Source: Rhizobium sp. BT04 (GTDB lineage Bacteria > Pseudomonadota > Alphaproteobacteria > Rhizobiales > Rhizobiaceae). Taken from it: a stretch of DNA of 64,000 nt. The notes beneath the pieces are model-generated. The model did not search any database. It was given only the letters and a program-made list of their open reading frames with translations, and was not told the origin of the DNA. Shown here piece after piece: positions 8,845-18,177 of this stretch. Within the stretch, counting starts at the first letter, position 1; each line of letters opens with the position of its first letter. A program made the translations under genes and the position numbers. The stretch covers positions 248,001-312,000 of the forward strand of contig NZ_CP125651.1 of the NCBI RefSeq assembly GCF_030053135.1. Reading direction: 5' to 3'.

Positions 8845-9732
8845 GAAATTCAAGTCTCTATCCACTTTGCGCAAGCCGTTGCGCGAACCCTCTCTGGCCA
8901 GCGCTTGCCTATACATTTTGCGCAAAGCCAGTACAGACTGCGTCGCGAAAAGCCGATTGGGGGATAATATCGTAACCCGACAATTGCTCCATGGCTGCGG
9001 AACAATAAGATGAACGCGACCGGGACCATGATGGTTTGCGGTTCCAAAGCCAAGCCCGTTCATCCATCACCCCCAAAAAGGATGGAAGGGATCATACATA
9101 CGCACACCATCCCGTGCGTATGCCTGCATGCATGTCTGCCTGCCGAAGGCAATCTTAAGCGGTCCACTATAGAACCTTCGGCAGGCGACTGCACGGCTCG
9201 CGAATGCGGGCACACCTCATTAGCTTCAGGCAATGTGCATCTCGGCGACACCGCCCCATTCGTGGGGTCGGTGGCATCACAGACACATGTGATAAATTTG
9301 CCCTTCAGCGTAATCGTTTCATCATCTTGCCAATTGTCCGATGTTCTGCCAGTTCCTTCTGTCAGGCTGTGAAACCGGACGCGATGGAACTGTCGATAAT
9401 CATTTAACGGGTTGGTTTTTTTGACGTTTGCGGCGCCCGAACTCGGCCTGCATCGGCTTGCGCAAGGCGCAGATTTCGATGCCGACATCAGGCGGAAATC
9501 CACTCGCGCGCGCGACTGCGCGCGGCCCTCGGATCGTCTAATAGAGAGGCTAGCCTTGCTCATCATTCCGTCAACCGGGCCCTGATGAGCACGCAGTGGA
9601 GGAGGATGATTGGGATGATTGGCCGAGGTACGTGCATCAATCCCGCATCCACGAAGCTCGCCCTTCGTCCCGGCATCCGCGGGCAATCGAAACGGGCAAG
9701 GCGAAGCAACCGAATTGAACAACGGGAGCAGC
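8845..9732. other. Long non-coding stretch with three stem-loops and two TTGCGCAA palindromes
   Basis: No convincing gene lies in these 888 bases. TTGCGCAA occurs at 8867-8874 and 8918-8925, 51 bases apart, with a related GTTGCGCGAA between. Further on are CATACGCAC/GTGCGTATG (9097-9105/9114-9122), GCCTGCCGAAGG/CCTTCGGCAGGC (9138-9149/9175-9186) and CACCGCCCC/GGGGTCGGTG (9249-9257/9264-9273, one bulge). Together they could be part of a structured RNA, old mobile-element ends, or a complex upstream region of the AraC gene at 9733. Confidence 0.4.
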
Positions 9733-10731
9733 ATGACAGAAAATAGCACTCCGCAATTCTCATTTCGATTTCGCGGCTCGTCCTTCGACAACATGGTCGA
9801 AACTCTCGGGGGCGCTTTTGGCGCATTCGATGCCGAGCCCGTCGGCCGGGCGCAGGAGTTCAATTGGGGATTGGATTTTTCTGCGGCTGACAGCGCGGTC
9901 TTGCTCACCGGGTATCACGAGGCGGAGTTTCAGTTCAATATCGAGCCCACCGTCGATACGGCGGAGTATTTGTCGATCGTCGTGCCGCGCAGCGGCGGTA
10001 TGGGAGTGGCTTATGGATCCCGCGTCGCCGAGGCGGGGCAGGGAAAATTGCTTCTCTATAACAATTTCGAACCGGACAGCGTCATCATGCACGGGCAGTC
10101 GAACGTCATCGACGAACTGCTGATCAACTGGTCCGTGATCCTCCAGACGATCGGCCAGACGTTCGAAATACCGTTCAGCGGCTCTCTCGATCTCCTGCCC
10201 GAACTGGATCTGTCGACGCCGGTCGGCCGGACGATCGGCAATCTGACGGAAACGATCGCCATCGGCATGCGCGACGACGGCCCCTTGCTGCAGTCGCCGA
10301 TTGCCATGGCGCATATGACGCAGGCGCTGGCCGATCTGGTCGTGCGCCTGGTGCCGCACCGGCTGTCGCATTTCCTCGACAAGGGGCCCGCCCTCATCGC
10401 TCCCCGGCATGTCCGCAAGGCGATCGAATTCATGCAGGCCAATATCGATCAGCCGATCACCATGCCGAAGGTCGCCGAAGCGGCCGGCGTCTCCAGCCGG
10501 GCGCTCGAAACCGGCTTTCGTGCCTTCAGGGGAACCTCCCCCGCCGCTTATCTGCTGACGCTTCGCCTGCGCGCGGCCAGGCAGGACTTGCTCGACCCAG
10601 AGAGCACGGAGACGATGAAGGCGATCTGTCTCAAGTGGGGCTTCTTTCATTTCGGCCGGTTTTCCGCAGTCTATAAATCGACCTACGGAGAATATCCTTC
10701 CGACACCAGGAAGCGCGTCTACCGTCGATAA
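9733..10731 (+). CDS. AraC family transcriptional regulator
   Basis: A 332-residue regulator. Residues 1-220 form an effector-binding half resembling the cupin-like AraC_binding_2 domain. Residues 225-330 carry the two helix-turn-helix units, with ITMPKVAEAAGVSSRALETG as the first and KAICLKWGFFHFGRFSAVYK as the second. The ATG at 9733 is preceded by GGGAGCAGC; the frame is open further upstream but without a better site. Target genes are not evident, because the gene stands alone between the decayed oxidoreductase and the convergent formate-dehydrogenase-like pair. Confidence 0.88.
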   Translation: MTENSTPQFSFRFRGSSFDNMVETLGGAFGAFDAEPVGRAQEFNWGLDFSAADSAVLLTGYHEAEFQFNIEPTVDTAEYLSIVVPRSGGMGVAYGSRVAEAGQGKLLLYNNFEPDSVIMHGQSNVIDELLINWSVILQTIGQTFEIPFSGSLDLLPELDLSTPVGRTIGNLTETIAIGMRDDGPLLQSPIAMAHMTQALADLVVRLVPHRLSHFLDKGPALIAPRHVRKAIEFMQANIDQPITMPKVAEAAGVSSRALETGFRAFRGTSPAAYLLTLRLRAARQDLLDPESTETMKAICLKWGFFHFGRFSAVYKSTYGEYPSDTRKRVYRR

Positions 10732-10767
10732 ATGGATATCATCAGGTCGCGCGCAGCGTCTTCCGGC

Positions 10768-11052
10768 TTACGGCGACGAAGGGGGCGGCAACCGGTAATG
10801 CACTCTCATCGTCCGCGGATCCCGCTTGACGATCTCAAGCACGCCTTCACGCTCTGCCAGGGCATTGAGTTCCCGCAGCACGAGAGAATGCGCGATCCCC
10901 AGCCTGCGCGCGAAGGAGCGGCTGTCATGCGCAATCCCGAGCTCCGCTGCAACGAGAAGACCCGCCTGTATCGTTGTCAGCCTTGCATCCCCGGCTTGCG
11001 CTGCCGCGACGAGGGCAAGAAACCGATCGACGTCGGACGTTTCTTCATTCAC
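10768..11052 (-). CDS. Small winged-helix protein coupled to the FdhF/YdeP-type gene
   Basis: A 94-residue protein beginning with GTG. The middle part (LTTIQAGLLVAAELGIAHDS, then RSFARRLGIAHSLVLRELNA) reads as a MarR-like winged helix, and the end (RTMRVHYRLPPP) as the wing strand. The GTGA overlap with the preceding molybdoenzyme gene at 11049-11052 indicates translational coupling. It lacks the dimerisation helices of a full MarR protein. A regulatory role for the pair is inferred. Confidence 0.65.
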   Translation of the reverse strand: MNEETSDVDRFLALVAAAQAGDARLTTIQAGLLVAAELGIAHDSRSFARRLGIAHSLVLRELNALAEREGVLEIVKRDPRTMRVHYRLPPPSSP

Positions 11053-13346
11053 GCGGCGTTTCGCCGGCGGAAGGATACCATGATCGACTTCGAGGTCGGC
11101 GTATCGCTTTCCCTGCCCGCACTGCCAAGCGGTACAAGGACGTTCAGCTCGGGATAATAACCGGCTATGCTGCCCCTCGGAATATCATAGGGCACCAGAC
11201 GGAAATCCTGCGCAATGCGCTCGATGCCGTCATCATATTCGCCGATCACGTCGACCCGGTCACCGGCCGCGGCGTTCATCGCCTTCAAATCGCCGGGATG
11301 AATGAAAATCACCTGTCGTTCCCCGTAGACGCCGCGATATCGGTCATCGAGACCGTAGACCGTCGTATTGTATTGGTCGTGCGACCGGAACGTCTGCAGG
11401 GCGAAACGATGTCCCTCGCCCTTTCGCGCACGCTGATGCACCGTCTCGTCGGGAAGCGCCTCGGACGAGAATGACGCCTTGCCCGCCGGTGTCTGCCACT
11501 CCCGATGCGCCGCTGCATTGCGCAGGTGGAAACCGCGCGGCTTGCGCAGGCGCGCATTGTAGTTTTCGAAGCCCGGAATGGTCGCCTCGATATGATCGCG
11601 GATAAGGTCGTAGTCGTCGGCAAGCGCCGCCCAATCGACCACGGCGGAGCCGACCGTCGCTTTCGCCATGCCGGCAATGATGGCGACTTCCGAGAGCAGG
11701 TGCGGAGAGGCCGGGCGATTGATGCCTGCAGAGCCATGCACCATGCTCATCGAATCCTCGACGCTGACAAGCTGGGAGTTGCCGGCTTCGTTGAGGTCCA
11801 TCTCGGTGCGTCCGAGGCAGGGCAGGATGAAGGCGGCCTCGCCGGGCATGAGATGCGAATGATTGGGTTTGGTTGCGATGTGCACCGTCAGCTTCAGCTG
11901 CCGCAGCGCCTTTTCAACGAGGGCGCTGTCGGGCGTGGCACGCGCGAAATTGCCGCCAAGCCCGATGAAGGCCTCGGCCGAGCCGTCGAGCATCGCGCCA
12001 ATCGCCGCAAGGACATTATGGCCATGTTCGCGGGGAACGGCGAAGCGGAAGTGTTTCTCCAGCGCATCGAGAAAATCGTCCGCCGGCTTTTCGTTGATGC
12101 CGACGGTGCGGTCGCCCTGCACGTTGGAATGGCCGCGCACCGGGCAAAGGCCGGCGCCCGGCTTGCCGATATTGCCGCGCAGGAACATGAAGTTGGCGAT
12201 CTCGCGGATCGTCGCGACCGAATGCAGGTGCTGGGTGACCCCCATCGCCCAGGTGCAGATGACGCGTTCGGCGCTGATATAGACATCGGCGGCCCGTTCG
12301 ATCTCCTCCCGGCTCAGTCCCGACTGGCCCTCGATCTCAGCCCAGCTCGTCGCCTCGACCGCGGCCCGATATGCCTGAAAATCCGTGCAGTGTTCGGTGA
12401 GAAATGCATGATCGAGTACGGAGGGCAGACCGGCGGCGACCGCTCTGTCTTCCGCGGCCAGCACGGCTTTCGCCATGCCCCGCACCGCGGCCATGTCGCC
12501 GCCGAGCTGCGGCTGCAGATATTGGCTGGCGATCTCGGTCGAACCGCCGCGCAGCATTTCGATCTTGTCCTGCGGATCGGAGAAGCGCTCCAGGCCGCGC
12601 TCGCGGATGGGATTGAAGACGACGATCTGTGCGCCGCGGATCGCCGCCCGGCGCAGGTCGCCCAGCATCCTCGGATGATTGGTGCCCGGGTTCTGGCCGA
12701 TCACGAAGATCGCGTCGGCCTCTTCGAAATCCTCCAGCAGCACGGTGCCCTTGCCGACGCCGACCGCCTGGCGCATGGCGATGCCACTTGCCTCGTGGCA
12801 CATGTTGGAGCAGTCGGGAAAATTGTTGGTGCCGAAGAGGCGCACGAAGAGCTGGTAGAGGAAGGCAGCTTCGTTGCTGGCACGGCCCGAGGTGTAGAAT
12901 TCCGCCCGATTGGGGGTGTCGAGGCCCTTGAGGATGCCGCCGATCTCGGCAAAGGCATCTTCCCAGGAAACCGGCAGATAACGGTCGCTCGCTCCATCAT
13001 AGCGCATCGGATGCGTGAGGCGACCGTTGAGTTCCAGTTCATAATCCGTCAGCCGGCGCAGCTGCGATACCGTATTGTCAGCGAAGAAGGCGGGCGTTGC
13101 CCGCTTCTCCGTCGCTTCCCAGGCGACCGCCTTGACGCCGTTCTCGCAGAACTCGAACGACGATCCGTGTTCCGGATCGCCCCAGGCGCAGCCCGGGCAA
13201 TCGAAGCCATCAGGCTGGTTTGCCTTCAGCATGGTGCGCGCGCCCGAGATGGGCATACCGCTTTGCAGCAATTGCTTGCCACAACTCTTCATAGCGCCCC
13301 AGCCGCCGGCTGCCGCCGATTTCTTACCAATGAATTTTGTGTCCAT
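11049..13346 (-). CDS. FdhF/YdeP family molybdopterin oxidoreductase
   Basis: A 765-residue molybdopterin enzyme of the FdhF/YdeP group, related to the formate dehydrogenase alpha subunit. The N-terminus carries FDCPGCAWGDPEHG with Cys50, Cys53 and a further Cys67, so there is one cysteine fewer than the four usual 4Fe-4S ligands of formate dehydrogenases. The molybdopterin-binding core follows (SNMCHEASGIAMRQ, FVIGQNPGTNHPRML), and a C-terminal molydop_binding domain (DRVDVIGEYDDG) closes the protein. YdeP in E. coli is linked to acid resistance but its substrate is not settled, so I give no reaction. The gene is preceded by 107 bases and coupled to the small winged-helix gene. Confidence 0.9.
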   Translation of the reverse strand: MDTKFIGKKSAAAGGWGAMKSCGKQLLQSGMPISGARTMLKANQPDGFDCPGCAWGDPEHGSSFEFCENGVKAVAWEATEKRATPAFFADNTVSQLRRLTDYELELNGRLTHPMRYDGASDRYLPVSWEDAFAEIGGILKGLDTPNRAEFYTSGRASNEAAFLYQLFVRLFGTNNFPDCSNMCHEASGIAMRQAVGVGKGTVLLEDFEEADAIFVIGQNPGTNHPRMLGDLRRAAIRGAQIVVFNPIRERGLERFSDPQDKIEMLRGGSTEIASQYLQPQLGGDMAAVRGMAKAVLAAEDRAVAAGLPSVLDHAFLTEHCTDFQAYRAAVEATSWAEIEGQSGLSREEIERAADVYISAERVICTWAMGVTQHLHSVATIREIANFMFLRGNIGKPGAGLCPVRGHSNVQGDRTVGINEKPADDFLDALEKHFRFAVPREHGHNVLAAIGAMLDGSAEAFIGLGGNFARATPDSALVEKALRQLKLTVHIATKPNHSHLMPGEAAFILPCLGRTEMDLNEAGNSQLVSVEDSMSMVHGSAGINRPASPHLLSEVAIIAGMAKATVGSAVVDWAALADDYDLIRDHIEATIPGFENYNARLRKPRGFHLRNAAAHREWQTPAGKASFSSEALPDETVHQRARKGEGHRFALQTFRSHDQYNTTVYGLDDRYRGVYGERQVIFIHPGDLKAMNAAAGDRVDVIGEYDDGIERIAQDFRLVPYDIPRGSIAGYYPELNVLVPLGSAGRESDTPTSKSIMVSFRRRNAA

Positions 13347-13453
13347 GCGCCCTGTATTGTCTAAGCGGGGAAAACATCAAGGCCACGGGAACGATGGCTC
13401 GATAGAAAAAATCTATTAAAGAAGGACGAGACCCTACGTGACCGGGTTTCGAT

Positions 13454-15385
13454 CTAACCGGTTTCCTTCATGGCGTGGCGTTCACCACTCGGCGAATGGG
13501 CCAGAATGCGGTTGCGGCCCTGGGTCTTGGCGTCGTAGAGGGCGGCATCGGCCTCGGTCAGGAGACGGTTCGGATTGGTGCGCAGAACAGCCCCGGTCAG
13601 GCAGGCTATGCCGATGCTCGCCGTCACCCGTGCGAATTCGCTGCCGGAATGCGCGATATTTTTTTGGGCCAGGCGGCGTGCGAATTGCTCGGCGACGATC
13701 ATCGCGCCCTTGGCGCTGGTGTCAGGGAGGAACACCACGAATTCCTCGCCGCCATAACGGGCGACGATGTCTGCCGGCCGGCTGACCGATTGGCGCAGAC
13801 ACTCGCTGACAACCCGCAGGCATTGGTCTCCGGCGGGATGGCCATAAGTGTCGTTATAGGCCTTGAACCGGTCGATATCGACCATCAGCAGGCTGAACGG
13901 CGTATTCCTCCTGGCGCTGCCCGTGGTCTCACGTGCAAAAGCGTCGTCGAAGGCGCGGCGGTTGACGATGCCGGTGAGCCCGTCGGTCTCGGCAAGGCTC
14001 TTCAGCTGCTCCGCCGACAGCCTGAGCGCCATTTCAGCCTGCTTCGTCGCCGTGATGTCAGAGACGACGGCCATAGCCATGCCGTCTTCCGCAAGCCTTG
14101 TCCGGATGCTGCGCCAATCGCCGTTGTGGAGCTGGACCTCTTCGTCTTTGTTGATGTGCAGTGAGGCGGCGGCGGCTTTGATCCACCCGTCTACATCACC
14201 TTCCGGGATATCGGTCCGCTCGCCGGTTTCTGCGACGCGGCGCAGGATATCGCCGATATGGGCGCCGACCACGCGAGCATCTGCGGAGAGCGGGAACGCA
14301 TCGCGATACTGATCATTGCAAAAGACAAGAAAACCCTTGCTGTCGTACATGGCGATGCCATCGGACATGCCCGCCATCGCATGCGACAGCAGGTTCTTGC
14401 TGTCGCGCAATTCCCGCTCCAGGGCGACACGCTCGGTGATATCACGTGTTACGCCGGCAAGGCCGATCACCCGCCCCTGCCTGTCGCGCAGCGGCACCTT
14501 GGAGGCGAGCAAGGATCTGCCCTCGATGTGCTCGGCGGAGTCGATCAGCGGCACTCCGCTATCGATGACCTGCTGCTCGAGATAATATAATTCTTCGGCA
14601 AGCGGCCGCGACAGCAGATTAAAATCCGACAATCCGGTCATCTCTGCGGTTGTCCTGAAACGATAGAGGCGGATCATATTTTCATTGACGGTGATGAACC
14701 GGCTGTTTCGGTCCTTCACATAGAGATAGTCGGGCGACTGCGAAAATGCGGTCACCAATATGCTTCGTTCCAGCGCCCATTGCTGGGTCTTCAGGAGAAC
14801 GAAACCACACAGCGCGGTCGCCAGGCAATTCAACAGGGTCATCGGCAGACCGATGAGGGCCAGCACGCGGGCATGCACCAGAGTGGGGAGCGTCGCCATC
14901 AATAGAACAAGTGCGGCGCCGAGCGCGAGGCTCAGCAGGGCAACGTCCATGAGCCCGGGAGATCTTTTACGGATCCAGACATTGGCAACCAGGCCGATGC
15001 CGGTGGCGAAAGCAATCACTATGAGACCGTCGATCATGGCCGTGCCGCCGACATAGAAGCGGAAGGCCATCGCCAGCGACGCCGCAAAAGCCGCCGCGAT
15101 CGGTCCGCCGAACATGCCCGCCAAAGCCAGCGGCGAGAAGCGCAAGTCGATATAGAGGCCGGGATTGAATTCGACGGCCAGCAATATCGATCCGATGGAG
15201 GCAGCGCCGGCTACGATTCCGAAGGCGATTTTTTCCTGCCTGGCTGAGCCGCGCTGAAATTGAATCGAAAAATGCGCCCAGAGCGAAATTGCCAGGCACA
15301 CAAATGAAAGGTTGCCACCGAATTGCGTCCAGATGCCATTCACTGCGTTGGATCCACCTTCCAATACATATACCGAACCAATCAT
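13454..15385 (-). CDS. Membrane-bound diguanylate cyclase with two PAS domains
   Basis: A 643-residue signalling protein. Residues 1-200 contain about six hydrophobic segments resembling a 5TMR-LYT sensor (ALAGMFGGPIAAAFAASLAM). Two PAS domains follow at about 210-330 (SPDYLYVKDRNSRFITVNEN, ending in GVTRDITER) and 335-450. The GGDEF domain occupies about 465-630 with the active-site motif ARYGGEEF and TDGLTGIVNRRAFDDAF, so c-di-GMP synthesis is expected. There is no EAL domain. No strong ribosome site precedes the ATG at 15385. It stands alone, downstream of the ribokinase operon in the same direction. Confidence 0.9.
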   Translation of the reverse strand: MIGSVYVLEGGSNAVNGIWTQFGGNLSFVCLAISLWAHFSIQFQRGSARQEKIAFGIVAGAASIGSILLAVEFNPGLYIDLRFSPLALAGMFGGPIAAAFAASLAMAFRFYVGGTAMIDGLIVIAFATGIGLVANVWIRKRSPGLMDVALLSLALGAALVLLMATLPTLVHARVLALIGLPMTLLNCLATALCGFVLLKTQQWALERSILVTAFSQSPDYLYVKDRNSRFITVNENMIRLYRFRTTAEMTGLSDFNLLSRPLAEELYYLEQQVIDSGVPLIDSAEHIEGRSLLASKVPLRDRQGRVIGLAGVTRDITERVALERELRDSKNLLSHAMAGMSDGIAMYDSKGFLVFCNDQYRDAFPLSADARVVGAHIGDILRRVAETGERTDIPEGDVDGWIKAAAASLHINKDEEVQLHNGDWRSIRTRLAEDGMAMAVVSDITATKQAEMALRLSAEQLKSLAETDGLTGIVNRRAFDDAFARETTGSARRNTPFSLLMVDIDRFKAYNDTYGHPAGDQCLRVVSECLRQSVSRPADIVARYGGEEFVVFLPDTSAKGAMIVAEQFARRLAQKNIAHSGSEFARVTASIGIACLTGAVLRTNPNRLLTEADAALYDAKTQGRNRILAHSPSGERHAMKETG

Positions 15386-15707
15386 AGGGCAACACTGGTT
15401 TGAGCTTGGTTAAATCAGAGACCCATCAGGCTAAATTCATTCGCAAATATATCTCCGGGCCGACGGTAAGCGGGTGACGGCCGCGACGATGCGGTTTGGA
15501 TAGCAGCTGCCGGATTGACGACATGAGCAATACGTGGGAATCGGATTGAAAGGTCATGCCCGAAGACGGCAGGAGACATCATGTCCGCAATGCGCTGCAG
15601 TTCAGCGGATAGCACCCGATGCGATAAGGCATGCTTAACAACCGCATCCTGTGCCTCGGGACAGCTATCCGATGATAGACGGCGCGCGCGTGCGAGAAGC
15701 GTCACCT
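15386..15707. other. Gap between ribokinase and diguanylate cyclase genes
   Basis: About 320 bases without a supported gene. It should hold the end of the sugar operon and the promoter of the diguanylate cyclase gene. I found no strong terminator hairpin with a U-tract and no clear palindrome. Confidence 0.5.
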
Positions 15708-16631
15708 TCAGGGCAGCAAGGCGTCGATCTCGGCGCGCGAAGGCATGGCGGGGGCGGTGCCCGGCCGCGTCACCGCAATTGCCGCCGTGGCGCAACCGAA
15801 GCGCACGGCCTCGACCGGAGCATATCCTTCGGAAGTCGCCGTAGCGAAGCCGCCCAGAAAGGCATCGCCGGCACCCGTGGTGTCGATGACGTTGCCGGCA
15901 GAAAATGCAGGTACGAATTCGCTGTGATTGGCCGTGTGGTAATAGGCGCCGCGTGCCCCGAGCGTGAGGATCACCGCTCTCGCTCCGCGATCCAGGAGCG
16001 TGCGCGCCGCCGCATGTGCCTGCTCATCCGTTTCGATCGCATGTCCCACCAGTTCGGCGGCCTCCACCTCGTTGGGGACGATGAAATCACACAAGCCATA
16101 GACGCTGTCCGGTATGGCGCGGGCAGGCGCGGGATTGAAAATCGTCGTGACCCCTGCCCTTTTCGCCATCGACAGGCCATGTATGGCAGCCTCGAGCGGC
16201 TGCTCGAGCTGGGTCATAAAAATAGCGGCGCTTTCGATTTCCGCTCGGTTCGCATCGACATCTTCGATGCCGATAAGACCTGCAGCCCCCGGCACGACGA
16301 TGATGGCATTGTCGCCGCTCATTTCGTCGACGAAGATGAAGGCAGCACCGCTGGAAACGCCGTCCATCTTCATCACATTGGCTTTGACCCCGGCCGCTGC
16401 ATAGGCCGCAAGGGCAATCTCGCCGAACGGGTCGTTGCCGACCCGGGAGATGAAGGTCACCTTTCCACCGGCCTTTGCCGCAGCGATCGCCTGGTTGGAG
16501 CCCTTGCCTCCCGGCCCAAGCGTGAAGCCAGACCCGATCAGCGTCTCGGCAATATGCGGCAGGCGCTTGGCCTTGTAGGCAGTATCGGCGGCAAAGATTC
16601 CCAGGATGACGATTCCGCTTTTCCCGCTCAT
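15708..16631 (-). CDS. rbsK: Ribokinase (PfkB family)
   Basis: A 307-residue PfkB-family sugar kinase. It has the N-terminal GPGGKGSNQAIAAAKAGG (39-56) and the C-terminal signature DTTGAGDAFLGGF, with the catalytic base Asp256. It should phosphorylate ribose or a similar pentose to the 5-phosphate. GAGGAGG lies seven bases before the ATG at 16631, and the start overlaps the RbsD/FucU stop as ATGA. It is the last gene of the leftward sugar operon. Confidence 0.92.
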   Translation of the reverse strand: MSGKSGIVILGIFAADTAYKAKRLPHIAETLIGSGFTLGPGGKGSNQAIAAAKAGGKVTFISRVGNDPFGEIALAAYAAAGVKANVMKMDGVSSGAAFIFVDEMSGDNAIIVVPGAAGLIGIEDVDANRAEIESAAIFMTQLEQPLEAAIHGLSMAKRAGVTTIFNPAPARAIPDSVYGLCDFIVPNEVEAAELVGHAIETDEQAHAAARTLLDRGARAVILTLGARGAYYHTANHSEFVPAFSAGNVIDTTGAGDAFLGGFATATSEGYAPVEAVRFGCATAAIAVTRPGTAPAMPSRAEIDALLP

Positions 16632-17089
16632 CTCAGAGCCTCCTCCGCCGCAATGACGCCCTTGGTCAAAAGGAAGCATCCGTAAAAACGCAGTTCCCCC
16701 GTTGCGATCACGCAATAGGCCTTTTTGGCGATGTCGTAGAACGCCATCCGTTCGACCGGATACATGGGCGATGGCTTGCCTTCGGCGCGGTCGACAATGG
16801 CCTGGACTTCTTGTTGTATCGGCGGAATTTCGTCAGGCTTGCCGATCACTTCCATCCGACCCGCGGACGGCTGGATGGGGGTGTCCAGCGGGAAGACCGA
16901 AAGCACCGCATCGATCGCCCGCGGCGCGGAAATGTTTTCCATCGTCAGCAGCCTCCCCAGACGCGTCTGGCGAGCAATCGAATCCGACGGAAAGTTGGTG
17001 TCGGAGATGACGAGATAGTCGCCATGTCCCATGTTGCAAAGTGCTTGAAGAATATCGCCGTTGAGTTCGGCCCTGATTCCCTTGAGCAT
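16628..17089 (-). CDS. RbsD/FucU family sugar mutarotase
   Basis: A 153-residue protein of the RbsD/FucU family, which interconverts pyranose and furanose or alpha and beta sugar forms before phosphorylation. The conserved N-terminal NMGHGDYLVISDTNFP carries the family His22 and Asp30, and the C-terminal TGELRFYGCFLLTKG matches the other active-site strand. The length is closer to FucU than to RbsD, but pairing with a ribokinase points to ribose or a related pentose. It overlaps rbsK by four bases. Confidence 0.9.
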   Translation of the reverse strand: MLKGIRAELNGDILQALCNMGHGDYLVISDTNFPSDSIARQTRLGRLLTMENISAPRAIDAVLSVFPLDTPIQPSAGRMEVIGKPDEIPPIQQEVQAIVDRAEGKPSPMYPVERMAFYDIAKKAYCVIATGELRFYGCFLLTKGVIAAEEALR

Positions 17090-17134
17090 CTGATCCTTCC
17101 ATCCCTTTATAGTGGCCTCAATGCAGGCCTTGCT

Positions 17135-18160
17135 TCAATTTTTATGCCCTGCGACTGCCTTGGGCTGCGCGCGCGGACCGCTCGAGCCACGCACGATCAG
17201 CGATCCGTCGATCATCTCATCTGCCTTGCCTGGCGGTTCCTCAAGGAGAAGCGCGACCGCCCGCCGTGCCAGCGTGTCGGCCGGCTGACGTATGGTCGTC
17301 AGTCTGGGAACGACGAGGTTGGCGAGCGAAATGTCGTCGAAGCCCGTCACCGACAGCTTGCGCGGCACGTCGATCTTGAGGTCGCGGGCAGCGCGCAAAG
17401 CGCCGATCGCCTGCTGGTCGCTGGCGGCCGCAATGGCCGTCGGCCGGTCCTGCGGCGGGCGCGAAAGCAGGTCGCGGGCAATTCTTTCACCGGACTCATA
17501 GTCGAATTTGCCATAGGCGAGTTCCAGCTCGACCGGCTCACCTTTCTTGCCGCACCGGTCGATGCGGCCGACGAAGCCCTCCTTGCGCATGCGCCCCGCC
17601 TCCGTGTCGGGCGGCCCGGCGATATAGGCGATGTGGCGGTGGCCCAGCTCATAGAGATGATCCGCCATCAGCGCGGCCGCCTGCGCATGGTTGGTCGAGA
17701 CCAGCGGAAAGGCGCCGAAGCGCCGGTCCAGCGAGATCACCGGAACCGCTGTTTCCAGGTGGAGCCCAGGACCATCGCTCGAAGCCACCACGATGATACC
17801 GCGCACCGAGCGGTCGAGAAACGCCAGGACGTGGCTCTGTTCCGCCCCGCGATCGTCATGCGAACTTGCCAGCATGAGGCTATGTCCGCGTTCGAGCGCC
17901 GCACGCTCGACGCTGGCGGCAAGCTGCGCGAAGAAGGGATTGGTGATGTCGGGAACAATAAGGCCGATGACATCGGTTCTGCTGGTGCGCAGCGCTCTCG
18001 CAGTCACGTTCGGCCGGTAACCGAGCGCAGAAATAGCGTCGTTGACCTTTTCGCGCAGCATGGTCTTGACCGCCGCCTCGCCCGACAGCACACGCGAAAC
18101 CGTGCCCACGGATACGCCGGCATGCTCTGCGACATCCTTGACTGTAGGCATCCTCGACAT
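17135..18160 (-). CDS. LacI family transcriptional regulator
   Basis: A 341-residue repressor. The N-terminal LacI helix-turn-helix reads TVKDVAEHAGVSVGTVSRVL, followed by the hinge around YRPNVTARALRTSRTDVIG and a periplasmic-binding-protein-like sugar domain (about 60-330). The ATG at 18160 has GGGA about nine bases upstream and is 17 bases after the permease stop, so the gene lies inside the operon it probably controls. The matching operators are the two ATGAAACGTTTCAT palindromes at 22026 and 22112. Confidence 0.93.
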   Translation of the reverse strand: MSRMPTVKDVAEHAGVSVGTVSRVLSGEAAVKTMLREKVNDAISALGYRPNVTARALRTSRTDVIGLIVPDITNPFFAQLAASVERAALERGHSLMLASSHDDRGAEQSHVLAFLDRSVRGIIVVASSDGPGLHLETAVPVISLDRRFGAFPLVSTNHAQAAALMADHLYELGHRHIAYIAGPPDTEAGRMRKEGFVGRIDRCGKKGEPVELELAYGKFDYESGERIARDLLSRPPQDRPTAIAAASDQQAIGALRAARDLKIDVPRKLSVTGFDDISLANLVVPRLTTIRQPADTLARRAVALLLEEPPGKADEMIDGSLIVRGSSGPRAQPKAVAGHKN

Positions 18161-18177
18161 TTTTAAGCGTCCCGCAG

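Noticed and set aside
9060..9908. Minus-strand open frame overlapping the start of the AraC gene
   Set aside because: It has no family resemblance, runs over stem-loops and the true AraC start, and has no ribosome site.
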